A DNA stretch of 32,261 nt from positions 1-32,261 of the forward strand of contig CAILZB010000047.1 of the NCBI GenBank assembly GCA_903838565.1, read 5' to 3'. The notes below the pieces were generated by a model. It did not search any database and was not told the DNA's origin. It saw nothing but the letters and a program-made list of their open reading frames with translations. The stretch is from an uncultured beta proteobacterium. Lineage in GTDB: Bacteria > Pseudomonadota > Gammaproteobacteria > Burkholderiales > Burkholderiaceae_C. A program made the translations under genes and the position numbers. Shown here piece by piece: positions 25,597 to 32,261 of the stretch. The first letter of the stretch is position 1, and every line of letters begins with the position of its first letter.

Positions 25597-26418
25597 ATGG
25601 AAGCTTCCAGCGTTCGCGAATTCGCCTGGACCAACGCCGATTTTGAACGCGTTCAAGCGCTGATCTACCAGCGCGCGGGAATTCATCTGCACGATGGCAA
25701 ACACGCCATGGTGTACAGCCGCCTCTCGAGGCGCCTGCGCGACACGGGCCACACGAGCTTTCGCGAATACCTGAGCTGGCTGGAGCAGCACGACGGACCG
25801 GAATGGCAGGAGTTCATCAATGCGCTCACGACCAACCTGACCTCGTTCTTCCGTGAACAGCACCATTTCGAGATCCTGGCGGATCTGCTGAAGTCGCGAT
25901 CGGCGACGACGCCGTGGCGCGCCTGGTGCAGCGCCGCTTCCACCGGCGAGGAGCCGTACTCCATCGTCATCACCGCGCTGGAGGCGCTGGGTGCGAGCGC
26001 GGCGTTCAAGCTTTACGCCAGCGACATCGACTCCAAGGTGCTGGCGACGGCGGCCCAGGGGGTTTATCGCCTGGAGAGCACCAAGGGACTGGGTCCGGAA
26101 CGCACGCAGCGCTTCTTCCTGCGCGGCAAGGGCAGCAACGAAGGCTTCCTGCGCGTCAAGCCCGAACTGCCGCGCATGGTGGAGTTCGGCAGCGTGAACC
26201 TGATCCTGGACAACTGGCCCTTTCGGGAACCCTTTGACATCGTTTTTTGCCGCAATGTGATGATTTATTTTGACGCGCCGACACAGCGCAAGGTGCTGGA
26301 AAAGATCCACCGCGTGATGAAGCCCGGCGGCATGCTGTTTGTCGGGCACTCGGAGAATTTCGGCGACTCCAAGGACCTGTTTGTGCTGCGCGGAAAGACC
26401 GTCTATGAGCGCTGTTAG
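25597..26418 (+). CDS. cheR: Chemotaxis methyltransferase CheR
   Basis: CheR methylates receptor glutamates using S-adenosylmethionine during adaptation. The 273-residue protein has the helical N-terminal receptor-binding domain (about 10-85) and an SAM-binding domain with the signature CSAASTGEEPYSI (about 111-123), YASDIDSKVLATA, and CRNVMIYFDAPTQRKVLEKI followed by LKPGG-like MKPGGMLFVGHSE. The start at ATG 25597 has only a weak ribosome binding site. It overlaps cheD by 14 bases. Confidence 0.96.
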   Translation: MEASSVREFAWTNADFERVQALIYQRAGIHLHDGKHAMVYSRLSRRLRDTGHTSFREYLSWLEQHDGPEWQEFINALTTNLTSFFREQHHFEILADLLKSRSATTPWRAWCSAASTGEEPYSIVITALEALGASAAFKLYASDIDSKVLATAAQGVYRLESTKGLGPERTQRFFLRGKGSNEGFLRVKPELPRMVEFGSVNLILDNWPFREPFDIVFCRNVMIYFDAPTQRKVLEKIHRVMKPGGMLFVGHSENFGDSKDLFVLRGKTVYERC

Positions 26419-27037
26419 TCCCGTGTCGCGCATCGCCGAACTCAAGGCCCAGCAGCGCAAGCCGGGCGAAGCGTCGTTCTTTTATTACGACCCGAATTTC
26501 CAGTTCGATGCGGTCAAGGTCTTGCCGGGCGAGTACTTCGTGTCCGAGGAGGATCTGCTGATCGTCACTGTGCTGGGGTCCTGCATCGCGGCCTGCATCT
26601 GGGACATGCGCGCCCAGGTCGGCGGCATGAACCACTTCATGCTGCCCGACGGCGACGGCGATGGTGGCGGGCGCTACGGCTCCTACGCGATGGAACTGCT
26701 GATCAACGAAATGATGAAGCGCGGCGCGCGGCGCGAGTCGATGCAGGCCAAGGTGTTTGGCGGCGGCCAGGTGATGGCTTCGTTCACCTCGATGAACGTG
26801 GGCGAGCGCAATACGAAATTCGTGCTGGACTACCTGCAAACGGAGCGCATTCCGGTGGTGTCGCAGGACGTGATGGACATCTATCCGCGCAAGGTCTGCT
26901 ACTTCCCGAAATCAGGCAAGGCCATGGTCAAGCGGCTGGCGCACGCGCATCCGGAAAGGCTCGCCGTGGAAGAGCGCCGCGGCAATGCGGCCAGCGTCGC
27001 CAAGGCGACGTCGGGCGGTTCCGTCGATTTGTTTTAG
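26405..27037 (+). CDS. cheD: Chemoreceptor glutamine deamidase CheD
   Basis: CheD deamidates specific receptor glutamines and can bind CheY-phosphate phosphatases such as CheC in other bacteria. The 210-residue product has the catalytic triad pattern T55-VLGS-C60 and H77 in MNHFMLPD, with a 17-residue C-H spacing as in the family, then KVFGGGQVM and [12 protein letters not shown]. It ends in SGGSVDLF, which resembles the C-terminus of the CheZ-like protein at the head of this operon. ATG 26405 lies inside the end of cheR. Confidence 0.95.
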   Translation: MSAVSPVSRIAELKAQQRKPGEASFFYYDPNFQFDAVKVLPGEYFVSEEDLLIVTVLGSCIAACIWDMRAQVGGMNHFMLPDGDGDGGGRYGSYAMELLINEMMKRGARRESMQAKVFGGGQVMASFTSMNVGERNTKFVLDYLQTERIPVVSQDVMDIYPRKVCYFPKSGKAMVKRLAHAHPERLAVEERRGNAASVAKATSGGSVDLF

Positions 27038-27048
27038 GCAAGAACTGC

Positions 27049-28140
27049 ATGAAAAAAACCCGTGTCATCGTGGTCGACGATTCTGCGCTGGTGCGCAGCC
27101 TGCTGGCCGAAATCATCAACCGTCAAAGCGACATGGAGTGCATAGGCACGGCCAACGACCCGCTGATCGCGCGTGAAATGATCCGCGAAATGAATCCGGA
27201 CGTGATCACGCTGGATGTCGAAATGCCCAAGATGGACGGGATCGAATTCCTGGGTCGCCTGATGCGCCTGCGCCCGATGCCGGTGGTGATGATCTCCACC
27301 CTGACCGCGCAGGGCGCTGAAGTGACGCTGCGCGCGCTGGAACTGGGCGCGGTGGACTTCGTCGCCAAGCCGCGCATCGGTGTCGCCGGCGGCTTGGGTG
27401 AACTGGCGCACGAAATCGTCGACAAGATCCGCGTTGCCGCGGTCGCGCATGTGCGGCGTGCGCCGCCTGCGGCCGCGCCGGGGGTCAAGACTGCCGGCGG
27501 CACGGAGCAGCGCCAGGTGCCGGTCGCGTTTGGGCGAATTTCGACCGAAAAGCTGATCGCCATCGGCGCGTCCACCGGCGGCACCGAAGCGGTCAAGGAA
27601 GTGCTGATGAAGCTGCCGGCGGATTCCCCGGGCATCGTCATCACGCAACATATGCCGCCGGGTTTCACCAAGAGCTTTGCGGCGCGACTGGACTCGTTGT
27701 GCCACATCGCGGTCAAGGAAGCGCAGGACGGAGAGCGCATCCTTCCGGGTCACGCCTATATCGCGCCCGGCGGAAAACAGTTTCACATCAGCCGCAGCGG
27801 CGCCAACTATGTGGCCGTGGTCGACGACGCCGAACCGGTGAACCGGCACAAGCCCTCGGTCGAAGTGTTGTTCAATTCGGTGGCTCAGTTTGCCGGGCGC
27901 AACGCCTTTGGCATCATGCTCACCGGCATGGGCGCTGACGGCGCCAAGGCGATGCGCGAGATGAAGGACAAGGGCAGCTACAACTATGTGCAGGACGAAG
28001 CCAGTTGCATCGTGTTCGGCATGCCGCGCGAAGCCATTGCGCACGGTGCAGCGGACGAGGTGCTGCCGCTACAGCAGATCGCGCCGGCATTGATTGCCCG
28101 ACTCAATAGCGCGACGGATCGCATGCACAGTCGGATCTAG
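27049..28140 (+). CDS. cheB: Chemotaxis methylesterase/glutaminase CheB
   Basis: CheB removes receptor methyl groups and is activated by CheA phosphorylation of its receiver domain. The 363-residue protein has D10/D11 and phospho-acceptor D56 in [13 protein letters not shown], then a linker and an esterase domain. The catalytic triad is S175 in [11 protein letters not shown]201 in TQHMPPGF and D297 in LTGMGADGA. It is the last gene of the chemotaxis operon here. No canonical cheZ, second cheY or flhBA follow in the window. Confidence 0.97.
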   Translation: MKKTRVIVVDDSALVRSLLAEIINRQSDMECIGTANDPLIAREMIREMNPDVITLDVEMPKMDGIEFLGRLMRLRPMPVVMISTLTAQGAEVTLRALELGAVDFVAKPRIGVAGGLGELAHEIVDKIRVAAVAHVRRAPPAAAPGVKTAGGTEQRQVPVAFGRISTEKLIAIGASTGGTEAVKEVLMKLPADSPGIVITQHMPPGFTKSFAARLDSLCHIAVKEAQDGERILPGHAYIAPGGKQFHISRSGANYVAVVDDAEPVNRHKPSVEVLFNSVAQFAGRNAFGIMLTGMGADGAKAMREMKDKGSYNYVQDEASCIVFGMPREAIAHGAADEVLPLQQIAPALIARLNSATDRMHSRI

Positions 28141-28152
28141 CCGGGGCTGGCA

Positions 28153-28170
28153 GGCACCACCGGTGGCGCC
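28153..28170. terminator. Possible bidirectional stem-loop between cheB and uup
   Basis: The sequence GGCACCACCGGTGGCGCC is nearly self-complementary, with the perfect core CCACCGGTGG (28157-28166). It lies in the 34-base convergent gap. It has no T tract, so termination would be Rho-assisted at best. Confidence 0.25.
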
Positions 28171-28174
28171 AACA

Positions 28175-30067
28175 TCAACCCCGCGCCGACAGCACTTCCC
28201 AACGCTCCAACGCCGTCATCAGCTCGGCGTCGATCGCGCCATCGCGCCCCTGCAGCAGGGCGGCACGTGCGCCGTCGCGCGTGTACAGGCTGCCGTCGGC
28301 GAGTTCGGCACGGGCCTTGGCCTGCTCGGCTTCCAGTGACTCGATCAACTGCGGCAGGGACTCGAGTTCGCGCTTCTCCTTGAACGAAAGCTTGGCGCGC
28401 GGCGCCTCCAGCTTCTGAGGCTCAACCGACGCGCGCGTTTTCTCGTTCGACGCGGCAGGCGCAGCACTGGACTGCGCTGCTGCCTGCTGCATCTCCCGTG
28501 CGCGGTGCGACTGGATCAGCCAATCCTGTACGCCGCCTTCGTATTCGCGCCACAGGCCCTCGCCTTCATACGCGATCGTGCTGGTGACGACGTTGTCCAG
28601 GAAGGTCCGGTCGTGGCTCACCAGGAACACCGTACCGTCGTAGTCCTGCAGCAGGTCTTCCAGCAGCTCCAGCGTGTCGATATCCAGGTCGTTGGTGGGT
28701 TCGTCCAGCACCAGCACGTTCGCCGGGCGCGCGAACAGGCGTGCCAGCAGCAACCGGTTGCGCTCTCCGCCCGAGAGCGAGCGCACCGGGGAGCGGGCGC
28801 GCGCCGGGCTGAACAGGAAGTCGCCCAGATAGCTCTTGACGTGCTTGCGCTGGTTGCCGATCTCGATCCATTCGCTGCCCGGGCTGATGAAATCTTCCAG
28901 CGTCGCGTCCAGATCGAGCGCGTTGCGCATCTGATCAAAATACGCCACCTGCAGATTCGCGCCCTGGCGCAGTTTGCCGCTGTCGGCCTGCAGCTCACCC
29001 AGAATGAGTTTGAGCAGCGTGGTCTTGCCCGCACCGTTGGGTCCCAGCAGACCGATCTTGTCGCCGCGCAGGATCGTGGCGGAGAAGCCCTTGACGATGA
29101 CCTTGTCCCCAAAGGCCTTGCTCACGTCGGTGAGCTCGGCCACGATCTTGCCGCTGCGCTGTCCGGTGGCCACGTCCAGGTTCACGCTGCCCTGCGCTTC
29201 GCGCCGCGCTGCGTGCTCGCTGCGCAATGACTGCAACTTGCTGATGCGGCTCTGGCTGCGCGTGCGGCGCGCCTCCACCCCTTTGCGAATCCAGATTTCC
29301 TCCTGCGCCAGCAGCTTGTCGGCCTTGGCGCTGATGACGGCTTCCTGCGCCATCTGCTCATCCTTCTGGATCACGTAGCGCTCGAAGTTGCCGGGATAGG
29401 AGCGCAGCTTGCCGCGGTCGAGCTCGACGATGCGGGTGGCGACGCGGTTCAGGAAGCTGCGGTCGTGGGTGATGGTCACGATGCTGCCCTTGAAGTCCAC
29501 CAGCAGGTCTTCCAGCCATTCGATCGAATCCAGATCCAGGTGATTGGTGGGCTCGTCCAGCAGCAACACGTCGGGCTTGGCCACCAGGGCCTGGGCCAGT
29601 GCCACGCGCTTGCGCGTGCCGCCCGACAAGGTGCCGACGATGGCGTCCTTGTCCAGATGAAGCCGGTGCAGGGTTTCTTCCACCCGCTGCTCCCAGTTCC
29701 ACGCGTCCAGGTGCTCGATCTCCGACTGCAAGGCATCCAGATCGGCGCCTTCGGCCGCTTCAAAATATTCTTCGCGCACGGCCATGGTGCGCGCCAGGCC
29801 GGCGCTGGCGGCGGCAAAGACGCTCGCCTCCAGATCCAGCACCGGTTCCTGCGCGACGAAGGCGATACGCAGCCCTTGCTGGGTCTGCAGCACACCGTCG
29901 TCGGGCTTCTCCATGCCCCCGATGATCTTCAGCATGGACGACTTGCCGGCGCCGTTGCGACCGATCAATCCGACGCGCTCGGTGGTTTCCAGGGCGAAGT
30001 CGGTGTGATCCAGGAGTGCGACATGGCCAAAGGCGAGTTGCGCGTTTAACAGGGTGATGAGGGCCAT
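28175..30067 (-). CDS. uup: ABC-F family ATPase Uup
   Basis: Uup is a soluble twin-ATPase ABC protein linked to ribosome-associated functions and to suppression of transposon excision. The 630-residue protein has two ABC cassettes. The first has Walker A GLIGRNGAGKSS, signature LSGGTRKRVALAQAL and Walker B LLLDEPTNHLDL. The second has GLLGPNGAGKTT, LSGGERNRLLLARLF and LVLDEPTNDLDI. An inter-cassette linker rich in Arg (about 260-300) and a C-terminal coiled-coil domain (about 540-630, KLSFKEKRELESLPQLIESL) distinguish Uup from EttA. ATG 30067 is used; an upstream in-frame start at 30112 adds 15 residues that do not fit the family. Confidence 0.95.
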   Translation of the reverse strand: MALITLLNAQLAFGHVALLDHTDFALETTERVGLIGRNGAGKSSMLKIIGGMEKPDDGVLQTQQGLRIAFVAQEPVLDLEASVFAAASAGLARTMAVREEYFEAAEGADLDALQSEIEHLDAWNWEQRVEETLHRLHLDKDAIVGTLSGGTRKRVALAQALVAKPDVLLLDEPTNHLDLDSIEWLEDLLVDFKGSIVTITHDRSFLNRVATRIVELDRGKLRSYPGNFERYVIQKDEQMAQEAVISAKADKLLAQEEIWIRKGVEARRTRSQSRISKLQSLRSEHAARREAQGSVNLDVATGQRSGKIVAELTDVSKAFGDKVIVKGFSATILRGDKIGLLGPNGAGKTTLLKLILGELQADSGKLRQGANLQVAYFDQMRNALDLDATLEDFISPGSEWIEIGNQRKHVKSYLGDFLFSPARARSPVRSLSGGERNRLLLARLFARPANVLVLDEPTNDLDIDTLELLEDLLQDYDGTVFLVSHDRTFLDNVVTSTIAYEGEGLWREYEGGVQDWLIQSHRAREMQQAAAQSSAAPAASNEKTRASVEPQKLEAPRAKLSFKEKRELESLPQLIESLEAEQAKARAELADGSLYTRDGARAALLQGRDGAIDAELMTALERWEVLSARG

Positions 30068-30147
30068 AAATATTTCAGGAATCGGGTCTGCGAGTATCGC
30101 TGGCTTTACCATTGGCGTCTTTCCGGCAAATTCCAGGGCGCCAAACC

Positions 30148-30939
30148 ATGTCTGACATTCTCGAAAAAATCGTCGCCGTCAAGCGCGACGAAATCGCTTC
30201 GGCGCAAAAACGCAAACCTCTGGAGATGGTGCGTGCAGACGCTTTATCCCGCGTTCTGACGCGCGACTTTGTCGGCGCCATGCGCGCCAAAATCGCGGCC
30301 GGAGAAGCCGCGGTGATCGCGGAAATCAAGAAGGCCAGCCCGTCCAAAGGCGTGTTGCGCGCCGACTTCATTCCTGCCGACATTGCACAAAGCTATGCGG
30401 AAAATGGCGCTGCGTGTTTGTCGGTGCTCACTGACAAACAATTCTTCCAGGGTGACGTGGACTGCCTCAAGCAGGCCCGCGCTTCCTGCGACTTGCCGGT
30501 GTTGCGCAAGGACTTCATCGTCGACGCGTACCAGATCTACGAGTCGCGCGTGATGGGTGCCGACGCCATCCTGCTGATCGCAGCCTGCCTGGACGATGCC
30601 CAGATGGCCGACTTCGAGGCCCAGGCCCGCGCCTTGGACATGGCGGTGCTGGTGGAAGTGCACGACCGCGAAGAGTTGATGCGCGCCTTGAAACTCAAGA
30701 CGCCTTTGATCGGCATCAACAACCGAAATCTGCGCACGTTCGAGGTCAATCTGGAGACGACGCTGGGCCTGTTGGCTGATGTGCCCGCTGATCGGCTGCT
30801 GGTGACCGAAAGCGGCGTGCGCACCCGCGCCGATGTGCAGCGCATGCGCGCGGCACATGTGAACGCCTTCCTGGTGGGCGAGGCCTTCATGCGCGCCGCC
30901 GATCCGGGCGAGGCGCTGGCTGAGCTGTTCGGTGCTTGA
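30148..30939 (+). CDS. trpC: Indole-3-glycerol phosphate synthase
   Basis: TrpC closes the indole ring in tryptophan synthesis, converting CdRP to indole-3-glycerol phosphate. The 263-residue TIM barrel shows [71 protein letters not shown] and TESGVRT, all with the catalytic Lys and Glu residues in place. It is not fused to TrpF. The start is ATG 30148; ATG 30112 is an upstream in-frame alternative. No trpE/G/D is adjacent: uup is divergent 80 bases upstream. It overlaps ung by 8 bases. Confidence 0.96.
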   Translation: MSDILEKIVAVKRDEIASAQKRKPLEMVRADALSRVLTRDFVGAMRAKIAAGEAAVIAEIKKASPSKGVLRADFIPADIAQSYAENGAACLSVLTDKQFFQGDVDCLKQARASCDLPVLRKDFIVDAYQIYESRVMGADAILLIAACLDDAQMADFEAQARALDMAVLVEVHDREELMRALKLKTPLIGINNRNLRTFEVNLETTLGLLADVPADRLLVTESGVRTRADVQRMRAAHVNAFLVGEAFMRAADPGEALAELFGA

Positions 30940-31642
30940 TACGTCTTCCCTGAAGATTTGGCGCCCCGACGCTTGGCCGGTGGCCCAGGAATGGCGCGGC
31001 CTGGTGGACTCGTTTTTGCGCCAGCCCGACGGAGTGCAACTGGCGGAATTCGTCAGGCAGCGCATCGCCGCCGGCGCCACCCTCTATCCCGTGCACCCCC
31101 TGTTGGCACTGGAGTTGACGCCGCTGTCAGGAGTCAAGGTGGTGATCCTTGGCCAGGACCCCTACCACGGCCCCGGGCAGGCGCAAGGGCTGGCGTTTTC
31201 GGTGGCGCCCGGGCTGCGGGTTCCGCCGTCGTTGCGCAATATCTTCAAGGAATTGCAGCGCGATCTGGGGCTGGCGCCGCCGTCCAGCGGATCCCTGCTG
31301 CGCTGGGCACAGCAGGGGGTGCTGCTGCTCAACACCTGCCTGAGCGTGGAAGATGGACGTCCTGGAAGCCATTCCGGTCAGGGCTGGGAAGCGCTGACGG
31401 ACGACATCGTGCGCACGGTGGAACGGCAGCACGACCAGGTGGTGTTCCTGCTGTGGGGTGCACATGCGCGGAAGAAACTGGGCTTGCTGGCGCGCAGCCA
31501 GGCCGGCGGACGCGTTCTGCTGGCGAACCATCCCTCGCCGCTGTCGGCGACACGTGGGCCGGCGCCGTTCATCGGCTGCGGCCACTTTGGCCAGGCCAAC
31601 CGCCTGCTGCAGCAATGGGGGCGCGGTGCGATTGCATGGTGA
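30932..31642 (+). CDS. ung: Uracil-DNA glycosylase
   Basis: Ung removes uracil from DNA as the first step of base excision repair. The 236-residue product has the catalytic water-activating motif [18 protein letters not shown], the [11 protein letters not shown] loop, [12 protein letters not shown], and the DNA-intercalation motif [14 protein letters not shown] 30932 is the start, overlapping the trpC end by 8 bases, so the pair is probably translationally coupled. Confidence 0.96.
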   Translation: MLDTSSLKIWRPDAWPVAQEWRGLVDSFLRQPDGVQLAEFVRQRIAAGATLYPVHPLLALELTPLSGVKVVILGQDPYHGPGQAQGLAFSVAPGLRVPPSLRNIFKELQRDLGLAPPSSGSLLRWAQQGVLLLNTCLSVEDGRPGSHSGQGWEALTDDIVRTVERQHDQVVFLLWGAHARKKLGLLARSQAGGRVLLANHPSPLSATRGPAPFIGCGHFGQANRLLQQWGRGAIAW

Positions 31643-31665
31643 CTTGTGCACGAAACCTGCGAAAG

Positions 31666-31695
31666 TTGCGGCGGACCGACTTTTAGTGGCATAAT
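31666..31695 (+). promoter_or_regulatory. Candidate sigma-70 promoter of the tRNA-tuf operon
   Basis: CATAAT (31690-31695) is a good -10 box with a weak TTGCGG (31666-31671) 18 bases upstream. A start near 31702 would give a leader of about 9 bases before tRNA-Tyr. The location just before a stable RNA operon supports the call. Confidence 0.45.
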
Positions 31696-31710
31696 TCCGG
31701 GTTCGTCGAA

Positions 31711-31796
31711 GGAGAGGTGGCCGAGTGGTTAATGGCAGCAGACTGTAAATCTGCCCTCTTACGAGTACGCTGGTTCGAATCCAGCCCTCTCCACCA
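31711..31796 (+). tRNA. tRNA-Tyr (anticodon GTA)
   Basis: An 86-base class II tRNA with a long variable arm. The acceptor stem GGAGAGG pairs with CCTCTCC and the 3' CCA is encoded. The anticodon stem GCAGA/TCTGC frames the loop CTGTAAA, with GTA at 31745-31747. The T arm is GGTTCGAATCC. First of three tRNAs before tuf, an order conserved in many proteobacteria. Confidence 0.95.
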
Positions 31797-31871
31797 ACGA
31801 AAACAAGAGTTGAAGAGCTTTCAAACAGATGAGTTTTGGATGCCAGCGTCGGGTTTGTAGGCGAATCTGAT

Positions 31872-31945
31872 GCGGGAGTAGTTCAATGGTAGAACCCTAG
31901 CCTTCCAAGCTAATGACGCGGGTTCGATTCCCGTCTCCCGCTCCA
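31872..31945 (+). tRNA. tRNA-Gly (anticodon TCC)
   Basis: A 74-base tRNA whose acceptor GCGGGAG pairs with CTCCCGC, with discriminator T and an encoded CCA. The anticodon loop CTTCCAA carries TCC at 31904-31906. The T arm is GGGTTCGATTCCC. Confidence 0.95.
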
Positions 31946-31980
31946 CAACGGTTTTCGTGTGATTGACTGCAGGTTTTTTT

Positions 31981-32055
31981 GCCCATTTGGCTCAGTGGCA
32001 GAGCACCCCCTTGGTAAGGGGGAGGTCGCGGGTCCGATTCCCGCAATGGGCACCA
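31981..32055 (+). tRNA. tRNA-Thr (anticodon GGT)
   Basis: A 75-base tRNA whose acceptor GCCCATT pairs with AATGGGC and whose CCA is encoded. The anticodon stem CCCCC/GGGGG frames TTGGTAA with GGT at 32013-32015. It is followed by tuf, as in the E. coli thrT-tufB arrangement. Confidence 0.95.
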
Positions 32056-32070
32056 GTTTCGGGTGCGCGC

Positions 32071-32089
32071 CCTGGGCTTTGAGCCCAGG
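32071..32089. repeat. Strong hairpin between tRNA-Thr and tuf
   Basis: CCTGGGCT-TTG-AGCCCAGG forms a perfect 8-base stem with a 3-base loop, flanked by GCGC on both sides that could extend it. It lacks a T run, so it is more likely a processing or attenuation element than a terminator. tuf starts 55 bases later. Confidence 0.5.
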
Positions 32090-32111
32090 TGTTGCGCGTT
32101 CAGTAGGTTAA

Positions 32112-32261
<150 letters not shown>

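Noticed and set aside
31797..31871. Small RNA or extra tRNA between tRNA-Tyr and tRNA-Gly
   Set aside because: No cloverleaf or stable stem; it looks like an ordinary tRNA spacer.

Overview
The window is a GC-rich stretch of a Gram-negative, flagellated bacterium. Gene content, the tRNA-Tyr/Gly/Thr-tuf block, a birA/coaX neighbourhood and the protein sequences fit a betaproteobacterium of the order Burkholderiales, most likely Comamonadaceae-like. That placement comes from recalled family resemblance, not from a search.

Layout. (1) 1-1394: the 3' part of birA (biotin protein ligase), then a small membrane-anchored SPOR-type protein. (2) 1569-7261: three genes for c-di-GMP turnover and glycosylation. 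They are a membrane sensor with PAS, GGDEF and EAL domains (+), then a GT1-type glycosyltransferase and a diguanylate cyclase (-) that form a two-gene operon. (3) 7476-8246: coaX (type III pantothenate kinase), followed by two copies of a short inverted-repeat-ended element. (4) 8478-19964: a nearly complete flagellar basal body/export locus. fliE (-) is divergent from fliFGHIJK, then fliLMNOPQR (+), tightly packed with overlapping genes. (5) 19982-21722: a NarL/UvrY-type two-component pair (-), whose kinase carries its own N-terminal receiver-like domain. (6) 21954-28140: a chemotaxis operon with a CheZ-like protein, cheY, cheA, cheW, cheR, cheD and cheB. (7) 28175-31642: uup (ABC-F ATPase, -), divergent from trpC and ung (+). 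(8) 31711-32261: tRNA-Tyr, tRNA-Gly, tRNA-Thr and the start of tuf, cut by the window edge.

How it works together. The Fli proteins build the MS ring (FliF), rod junction (FliE), switch/C ring (FliG, FliM, FliN), export ATPase complex (FliH, FliI, FliJ), hook-length ruler (FliK), stator-associated FliL and export gate (FliO, FliP, FliQ, FliR). The Che proteins form the phosphorelay that acts on FliM, plus the receptor adaptation enzymes. The c-di-GMP enzymes upstream could shift cells between swimming and surface or exopolysaccharide states, but that link rests only on proximity.

The locus is mostly conventional. The points most worth following up are the small CheZ-like protein, whose C-terminal peptide resembles that of CheD; a hybrid NarL-type kinase placed between the flagellar and chemotaxis operons; the duplicated inverted-repeat-ended element at coaX/fliE; palindromes in the fliE-fliF and kinase/che divergent regions; and a CoaX with methionine where the family usually has a third active-site aspartate. 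I found no CRISPR array, prophage, insertion sequence or clearly novel multigene system, and no gene-free stretch longer than 300 bases.
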